Positions 14,137 to 18,976 of a stretch of DNA of 18,976 nucleotides are shown in pieces. The notes under the pieces were generated by a model that was given only the letters and a program-made list of their open reading frames with translations, had not been told where the DNA came from and searched no databases. The translations under genes and the position numbers were made by a program. Source of the DNA: Porticoccaceae bacterium (GTDB taxonomy: Bacteria > Pseudomonadota > Gammaproteobacteria > Pseudomonadales > Porticoccaceae); the NCBI GenBank assembly GCA_017858295.1, contig JAFMBU010000015.1, forward strand, positions 1-18,976, given 5' to 3'. Within the stretch, counting starts at the first letter, position 1, and every line of letters starts with the position of its first letter.

Positions 14137-14786
14137 TCTTGCGCCTCTGTGGACACTATTACTTGCATTTTTTGTAGCGCCAGACGCACACGTGATTTAA
14201 CGGTGCCCAGCGGTAACCCCAGTTCGGCAGACGCTTCGGCGTGGGATTTACCTTCCAGGTAGACCTTGCGCAAAATTTCATCTTGCTCTTTCGGCAGCTG
14301 AGCTAGAGAGCTCTGTACCTTGTCTTCGCTGCGCTTTTGCTGCAGCAGTGAGATCGGTGTCTCTTCATCTGGCTCATGCCAGAAGTCTTCATTTTCCAGG
14401 GGAAGATGTTGGGTATTGCTCTTGCGGCGCAGCATATCGATGCGGCAGTTTCGCGCTACAGTATAGATCCAGGTGGTTGCTGAGGCTTTCTCGGCATTGT
14501 AACCACCAGCCTTGTTCCACACTTTAATCATCACTTCCTGAACTAAATCGTCTCCAAGCCCTGGGAACCAACCTTCGTTGCGGCTGGCATGGGCAAAGCC
14601 CTTGAGCAGTGGGCCAAAATGTTTAAACAACTTGGCAAAGGCCGCGCGGTCATGAGTCTCGCCCACAGAAATAAGCAGCTGACTCCACTGGTCAGAGCGC
14701 TTTTCTGTAGATTTGAAGACGGCCACGCGATCACCATTGGGTCTAGGAGTTGCTGGAGTTTTAGTTTCTATGCTGTGCAGGCTCAT
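14133..14786 (-). CDS. rpoE: ECF RNA polymerase sigma factor (RpoE/ChrR-partner type)
   Basis: An extracytoplasmic-function sigma factor of 217 residues from the chosen start. Region 2 (about residues 46-120) includes DDLVQEVMIKVWNKAG and TTWIYTVARNCRIDMLRRK, which bind core polymerase and the -10 element. Region 4 (about 155-210) contains LPKEQDEILRKVYLEGKSHAEASAELGLPLGTVKSRVRLALQKM, the helix-turn-helix for the -35 element. The overlapping ChrR gene places it in the singlet-oxygen ECF class. An in-frame ATG at 14834 would add 16 residues but has no ribosome-binding site. The ATG at 14786 has AGGGA 8 nt upstream and is preferred. I could not identify a convincing autoregulatory promoter. Confidence 0.9.
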   Translation of the reverse strand: MSLHSIETKTPATPRPNGDRVAVFKSTEKRSDQWSQLLISVGETHDRAAFAKLFKHFGPLLKGFAHASRNEGWFPGLGDDLVQEVMIKVWNKAGGYNAEKASATTWIYTVARNCRIDMLRRKSNTQHLPLENEDFWHEPDEETPISLLQQKRSEDKVQSSLAQLPKEQDEILRKVYLEGKSHAEASAELGLPLGTVKSRVRLALQKMQVIVSTEAQE

Positions 14787-14982
14787 CGAGCTGGTCCCTA
14801 CTTTATCATCTTTTATCGCAGTTTTACGCCCCATGCGGGCAATTGGATTAAATCTATAGTGACTATTTACCCTCTGACCATAGGTTGCTACTAGTCTTTG
14901 AGCCCATTGTGGTTCGTCTTACGTATATACTGCGATTCATAAAAATATCGTCCTTATAAAAATAAATCTTCAGGATAAAACA
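14787..14982. other. Divergent control region, sigma factor / RND adaptor
   Basis: AT-rich spacer carrying promoters for both directions. It includes TATAAA-like stretches near 14955-14960 and TATACT near 14926-14931, but I see no element pair with correct spacing that I would name. I looked for an ECF promoter of the RpoE/ChrR class on the minus strand and found none I trust. Confidence 0.4.
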
Positions 14983-16143
14983 TTGAAAAAAGTTCTTATG
15001 CCCGTTGCTGTGCTCGTTGCAGCTGCAGCCATCTCAGTCATTATTACCATTCTGCGTCCAGCGCCTCTAAAACTAGAGGCTCCAGATACAGCAGTGGCGG
15101 TAAAAACTCTGACGCTCTATTCCCAGAGTGCCGATTTGCTGGTTGAGTCCCAGGGCACAGTGTTGCCACGTACTCGTACTCAGCTGATTTCAGAGGTCTC
15201 CGGTGCCGTATTAACTGTGTCGCCCCAGTTTGTGGTGGGTGGCACCTTTAAGGCGGGAGATGTTTTGCTGCAGTTGGATCCCACCGACTACGAAGTTGCA
15301 CTGCAGCGTGCCGAAGCTCGCCTGATTAGCATGAATGCCCAGGCCACTTTTGAACTGGCTCGGGCCACTCAGGCACAAAAAGAGTGGGCCATGACCGGCC
15401 GCCCAACGTCGGAGGCACCACTGTTGGCTCTCCGTGAGCCCTATTTGGCAGAGGCTCGGGCCAATGTTTTGCAGGCTGAAGCTGAAGTCAAACAGGCCAG
15501 ACTCAAGCTCGCCCGCACCACCATTCGCGCGCCCTATGTGGGAATGGTTTCGGCAAAAACTGTCGACATAGGTCGCTACGTCACCGTGGCCACGCCTCTG
15601 GGTGAAATCTTTGCCATCGACTCTGCTGAGGTGCGGTTGCCGCTGACGGAAAAGGATCTCGCCCGTATCGATCTAATCAAACACAGCGGCAATGCCGAGC
15701 TGCCCGCAGTGACGCTAAATGCTACCGTCGCCTCTCAGCCGGTGCAGTGGTCCGCGAAAGTGGTGCGCTCGGAGGGCGTGGTTGATCAGCTCAATCGCTC
15801 CCAGTATCTGGTTGCGCAAATTAATGATCCCTATGGGGTTGTAGGCAGTGCCACTGACAATGGCTCTCCGTTGCTTATGGGCACCTTTGTCCGTGCCGAA
15901 ATTGTCGGCAAGACTATCAACAATGTTTACGCCGTACCGCGCCATGCGCTAATGGAAGGCAATAAAGTCGCGCTGGTGGATAGCCAGAAGCGTCTGCGCC
16001 TAACCTCAGTTGAAAGCTCCCACGGCGACGACCAGTTCTACTATGTGAACGCAGGTCTGGTGGACGGTGCTGAAATTATTGTCAGTGCGATGGGCGCCGC
16101 GATTGAAGGCATGTTGGTCAGACCTGTAGGAAGTGCCAACTAA
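14983..16143 (+). CDS. RND efflux periplasmic adaptor (membrane fusion protein)
   Basis: A 386-residue HlyD/AcrA-type adaptor that bridges an inner-membrane RND pump and an outer-membrane channel. An N-terminal hydrophobic anchor or signal (MPVAVLVAAAAISVIITIL, 6-24) has no lipobox cysteine. The lipoyl/barrel-sandwich half LISEVSGAVLTVSPQFVVGGTFKAGDVLLQLDPTDYE (68-104) is followed by an alpha-helical hairpin (about 105-178, heptad-like). The second lipoyl half is RTTIRAPYVGMVSAKTVDIGRYV (178-200), then beta-barrel and membrane-proximal domains. TTG is taken as start because AGGA (14972-14975) is 7 nt upstream; the ATG at 14998 has no comparable site. Its TAA overlaps the ATG of the pump gene. 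The substrate cannot be read from the sequence. Confidence 0.92.
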   Translation: MKKVLMPVAVLVAAAAISVIITILRPAPLKLEAPDTAVAVKTLTLYSQSADLLVESQGTVLPRTRTQLISEVSGAVLTVSPQFVVGGTFKAGDVLLQLDPTDYEVALQRAEARLISMNAQATFELARATQAQKEWAMTGRPTSEAPLLALREPYLAEARANVLQAEAEVKQARLKLARTTIRAPYVGMVSAKTVDIGRYVTVATPLGEIFAIDSAEVRLPLTEKDLARIDLIKHSGNAELPAVTLNATVASQPVQWSAKVVRSEGVVDQLNRSQYLVAQINDPYGVVGSATDNGSPLLMGTFVRAEIVGKTINNVYAVPRHALMEGNKVALVDSQKRLRLTSVESSHGDDQFYYVNAGLVDGAEIIVSAMGAAIEGMLVRPVGSAN

Positions 16144-18976
16144 TGCAAAATCCCACAGACCCCATGCAACCCAGCACTGGCCTAATGGCTTGGTTTACCC
16201 GCAACCCTGTGGCGGCCAACTTGCTGATGCTGTTTTTACTCTGCGCTGGCATTTTCAGCTCGTCGGATATGAGCAAGGAGATGTTTCCCAGAGGCGAGAC
16301 TGATGCGATTCAGATCAGTGCTCCCTATCTTGGTGCTGCCCCGATTGAAGTGGAAAAAGCAGTTATCCTGCCCATGGAGGCGGCGCTGCAGGGTTTAAAG
16401 GGCATAGAAGAGATCCGTTCGTTCGCCGATCGCGATATGGCTTCTATAGTGCTCGATGTTGAGTCCGGTGAAGATATTAATGAACTCATGGCGCTGGTTG
16501 AAAACCGCATCGACAGTATTGTTAATCTGCCGGTGAATCTAGAAAAGCCTACAGTTAAACGCGTGGATAACTTTGGCTGGGCTCTGGGCATAGCGGTCTC
16601 TGGTGATATGGATCAGCGTACCCGTAAAGAGATGGGCCAACAGATGTTTGACGAGGTTCAGGCATTGCCTGAGGTCAAGCGCGCGCAGCTCTGGGGCGAT
16701 GGTGACTATGAGATCTCCATTGAAGTAAAAGAAACCCGCCTGCGGGAACTTAACCTGACCCTTGCCGAGGTTGCTCAAGTATTGCGCAACTCATCGCTGG
16801 ACTTGCCCGCTGGTATGATTCAGGCAAGCAATGGCAATGTCTTATTGAGAACTCAGGGCAAGTCATACAGTGGTACAGAGTTTGCCAATATTGTTTTGCG
16901 CAGCCGCGATGATGGCAGCCAGTTGCTGCTCTCCGACGTAGCCACAATTAAAGATGCGTTTACCGAGGCCCCAAGCCTTTTGCGCTTTGATCGCCAGGAC
17001 GCGTTTTCCATCGGCGTGTTTACTCTCGATGATCAAGACCTGATTACTATCAGCAGGGCGGTTCAAGACTATGTAGATATGAAGCGTCCGCAGTTGCCCG
17101 AAGGGCTGAGCATTGCGACCTTTAATGATGACTCCTTTCATTTGCTGGGGCGTCTCGACATGATGCTGAGCAATCTGGCTGCCGGTGCGATTTTGGTGGC
17201 AGTAGTGTTGGGCCTATTCCTTAATCTGCGTGTTGCCGCCTGGGTTGTGGTGGGTATTCCGGTGAGTTTTCTCGGTGCCATCTGGCTGATGCCAGTGAAT
17301 CCCTTTCCGGTAAATATCAATGTACTGAGTCTGTTCGCGTTTATTTTAGTACTCGGGATTGTGGTGGACGACGCCATTGTTATTGGCGAGAGTGTTTTTA
17401 CCGAGGTCAAGGACGAGGCCGATAGAGTCCTGGCCCAGAGCAGTGACCCCAATCAGGTCTATGTGGCGCCAATGGCGACGGTGATTGCCGGAGCCAAGCG
17501 TGTGGCCATTCCTTCCACCATAGGTGTACTGACCACGGTGGCCGCTTTTGCGCCCTTACTATTTGTTGGCGGCACCATGGCGCCTATGTATGAAGCTCTA
17601 TCTGTAGTGGTGATTCTGTGTCTGCTGTTCTCATTAGTTGAGTCAAAGTTGATCTTGCCTGCGCACCTGGTGGGGCTAAAGTTTGGTGGTTCGAAAACAT
17701 CACAGAATATTCTCAGCGCTACAATTGAGCGCTGGCAGCAGGGTATTAGTGCAGGGTTAAGCACTTTTATTGAAACCCGCTATCAGCCGTTTTTGAAAAA
17801 ATGTATGAAAAATCGCTATGTTACTTTGGCGACCTTTATTGGCGTACTGATGATTTCCATCTCGACTCTGAGCGGCGGTATCGCCCGGTTTGAATTTTTC
17901 CCGGATGTCCCCGGTGATGATATTCATGCAGTGGTCACTATGCAGGATGGCAGTTCTACAGAGAATTTCAATGAGGCGCTGCTGGCCATTGAAGAAGCTA
18001 TTTACCAAGTCGACAGCGATTTTATGGCGGCTAACCCTAAAGCTAAAAGCCTCTTGGCTCACACCTTCTTCTGGACTCAATCAGATGTCTCAGCGAGTTT
18101 TCGGGTGGAGCTCACACCTGGAGAGAGTCGTCCTTTAAGTGCGGTTGATGTGGAGAAGCTGTGGCGTAAAGAAGTGGGTACTCTGCCCAATGTGCGCAAG
18201 CAGGATTATTACTCCAGCAGCAGTGCCGGGGGTGGAGCGAAGATTAATATGTCACTCTATGGGCCTGATCCAGAGCAGTTATCACTGGCCGGTGTGGCTC
18301 TAGCCAACAAGCTTGGCGAGTATGACGGCGTGTTTGATATCTACAACTCCCAAGGTGTTGGTGGCCGTGAAATTCTGATCAGCTTAAAACCCTATGCCAG
18401 TCAGCTGGGTATCTCCATGGCGGATGTGGCCCGCCAGGTGCGTCAGGCATTTTATGGCGAGGAAGTGCAGCGCCTGCAGCGTGGGCCCCACACTTTAAAA
18501 GTGATGGTGCGTTATCCCCTTGCGGAGCGCAGCTCAATTGCGACTCTGGAAGATATGCATATTCGCACTGCCAGTGGCCAGGCCATTGCGATCAGTGAAG
18601 TAGCGGATATTCGCCTGGGTTTAGGTTTGGCAAAGATATCCCGAATTGAACGCAAGCGCGCAGTGACGATTACCGCGGATGCCGATGCCTCGAAGGTGCA
18701 GAGTAGTTCAGTGATCGATGATATTCGCGATAATTTTATTCCCCAGCTACTGCTCGACTATCCCAGCGTTGAGTTTGGTGTCTCCGGTGCCAGTCAGGAA
18801 GAGTCTGACTTAATTGGCCGTTTAATGATTGCCGGTGTGGTATCGCTTTTCTTGATTTATGGCCTGTTGGCAGTGCCGCTGCGCTCCTATGTGCAGCCAC
18901 TAATAATTATGTCAGTGATTCCCTTTGGTTTTGTCGGGGCGGTAATTGGCCATATCCTCTTTGATATGGCGATTAG
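16143..18976 (+). CDS. RND efflux transporter permease (3' partial)
   Basis: An AcrB-superfamily proton-driven pump, open to the window edge (944 complete codons of an expected 1030 or so). It starts at the ATG in TAATG that overlaps the adaptor stop. The first transmembrane helix (WFTRNPVAANLLMLFLLCAGIF) is followed by the periplasmic block with EMFPRGETDAIQISAPYLGAAPIEVE. Helices 2-6 run from about residue 340, with the proton-relay aspartates D409 and D410 in GIVVDDAIVIGE, equivalent to D407/D408 of AcrB. A second large periplasmic domain begins near residue 580 and the second membrane bundle starts at about residue 900. The family class is certain. The drug, metal or lipid substrate is not predictable. 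No TolC-type gene is in the window, so it either follows further right or is shared. Confidence 0.95.
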   Translation, partial: MQNPTDPMQPSTGLMAWFTRNPVAANLLMLFLLCAGIFSSSDMSKEMFPRGETDAIQISAPYLGAAPIEVEKAVILPMEAALQGLKGIEEIRSFADRDMASIVLDVESGEDINELMALVENRIDSIVNLPVNLEKPTVKRVDNFGWALGIAVSGDMDQRTRKEMGQQMFDEVQALPEVKRAQLWGDGDYEISIEVKETRLRELNLTLAEVAQVLRNSSLDLPAGMIQASNGNVLLRTQGKSYSGTEFANIVLRSRDDGSQLLLSDVATIKDAFTEAPSLLRFDRQDAFSIGVFTLDDQDLITISRAVQDYVDMKRPQLPEGLSIATFNDDSFHLLGRLDMMLSNLAAGAILVAVVLGLFLNLRVAAWVVVGIPVSFLGAIWLMPVNPFPVNINVLSLFAFILVLGIVVDDAIVIGESVFTEVKDEADRVLAQSSDPNQVYVAPMATVIAGAKRVAIPSTIGVLTTVAAFAPLLFVGGTMAPMYEALSVVVILCLLFSLVESKLILPAHLVGLKFGGSKTSQNILSATIERWQQGISAGLSTFIETRYQPFLKKCMKNRYVTLATFIGVLMISISTLSGGIARFEFFPDVPGDDIHAVVTMQDGSSTENFNEALLAIEEAIYQVDSDFMAANPKAKSLLAHTFFWTQSDVSASFRVELTPGESRPLSAVDVEKLWRKEVGTLPNVRKQDYYSSSSAGGGAKINMSLYGPDPEQLSLAGVALANKLGEYDGVFDIYNSQGVGGREILISLKPYASQLGISMADVARQVRQAFYGEEVQRLQRGPHTLKVMVRYPLAERSSIATLEDMHIRTASGQAIAISEVADIRLGLGLAKISRIERKRAVTITADADASKVQSSSVIDDIRDNFIPQLLLDYPSVEFGVSGASQEESDLIGRLMIAGVVSLFLIYGLLAVPLRSYVQPLIIMSVIPFGFVGAVIGHILFDMAI

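Overview
The window is a stretch of gammaproteobacterial chromosome of moderate GC with short intergenic gaps. Protein similarities (EttA, a YdiI-like thioesterase, AmtB, a RIO-type kinase, a DUF4404 protein, an RND pump, an ECF sigma/ChrR pair) suggest a free-living, probably marine, member such as the Cellvibrionales/SAR92-type lineages. That placement is inference from family resemblance. I see no integrase, transposase, CRISPR array, tRNA or rRNA, and no sign of recent transfer.

Region 1 (1-6353, + strand) is a tightly packed vitamin B12 acquisition operon. It starts with the barrel of a BtuB-like TonB-dependent receptor, cut by the window edge. A COG2102/DUF71 PP-loop ATPase, a signal-less BtuF-like protein, a corrinoid adenosyltransferase (CobO/BtuR), BtuC, BtuD and a secreted BtuF follow. 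Five of the six junctions are abutting, overlapping or 3 nt apart, which implies one translationally coupled transcript. Together the genes take B12 across the outer membrane, bind it in the periplasm, pump it through the inner membrane and adenosylate it in the cytoplasm.

Region 2 (6354-8737, - strand) holds a RIO-family kinase, which abuts btuF tail to tail, and an ammonium transporter with its own intrinsic terminator. Upstream of amt, 8738-9036 is an information-rich control region. It has an exact-consensus sigma-54 promoter, two NtrC-like dyads 41 bp apart lying downstream of that promoter, and four 13-bp tandem repeats upstream of it.

Region 3 (9037-11059, + strand) has a DUF4404 protein, a SPOR-domain lipoprotein with a five-copy pentapeptide repeat, and an unrecognised protein with about six membrane segments. 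A long hairpin separates it from the convergent genes that follow.

Region 4 (11144-14786, - strand) reads, in transcription order, as an ECF sigma factor, a ChrR zinc anti-sigma factor, EttA (ribosome-bound ABC-F ATPase) and a YdiI-like hotdog thioesterase. ChrR keeps both zinc sites known from the singlet-oxygen sensor of Rhodobacter sphaeroides. Its stop codon lies inside a 23-bp tandem repeat array.

Region 5 (14983-18976, + strand), divergent from the sigma factor, encodes an RND efflux adaptor and an RND inner-membrane pump that runs off the right edge. No outer-membrane channel gene is in view.

I did not find a clearly undescribed system. The best leads are the unusual layout of the amt control region, the cytoplasmic BtuF-like protein paired with the DUF71 protein, the hairpin-forming repeats at the chrR 3' end, and the unrecognised membrane protein at 10220-11059.
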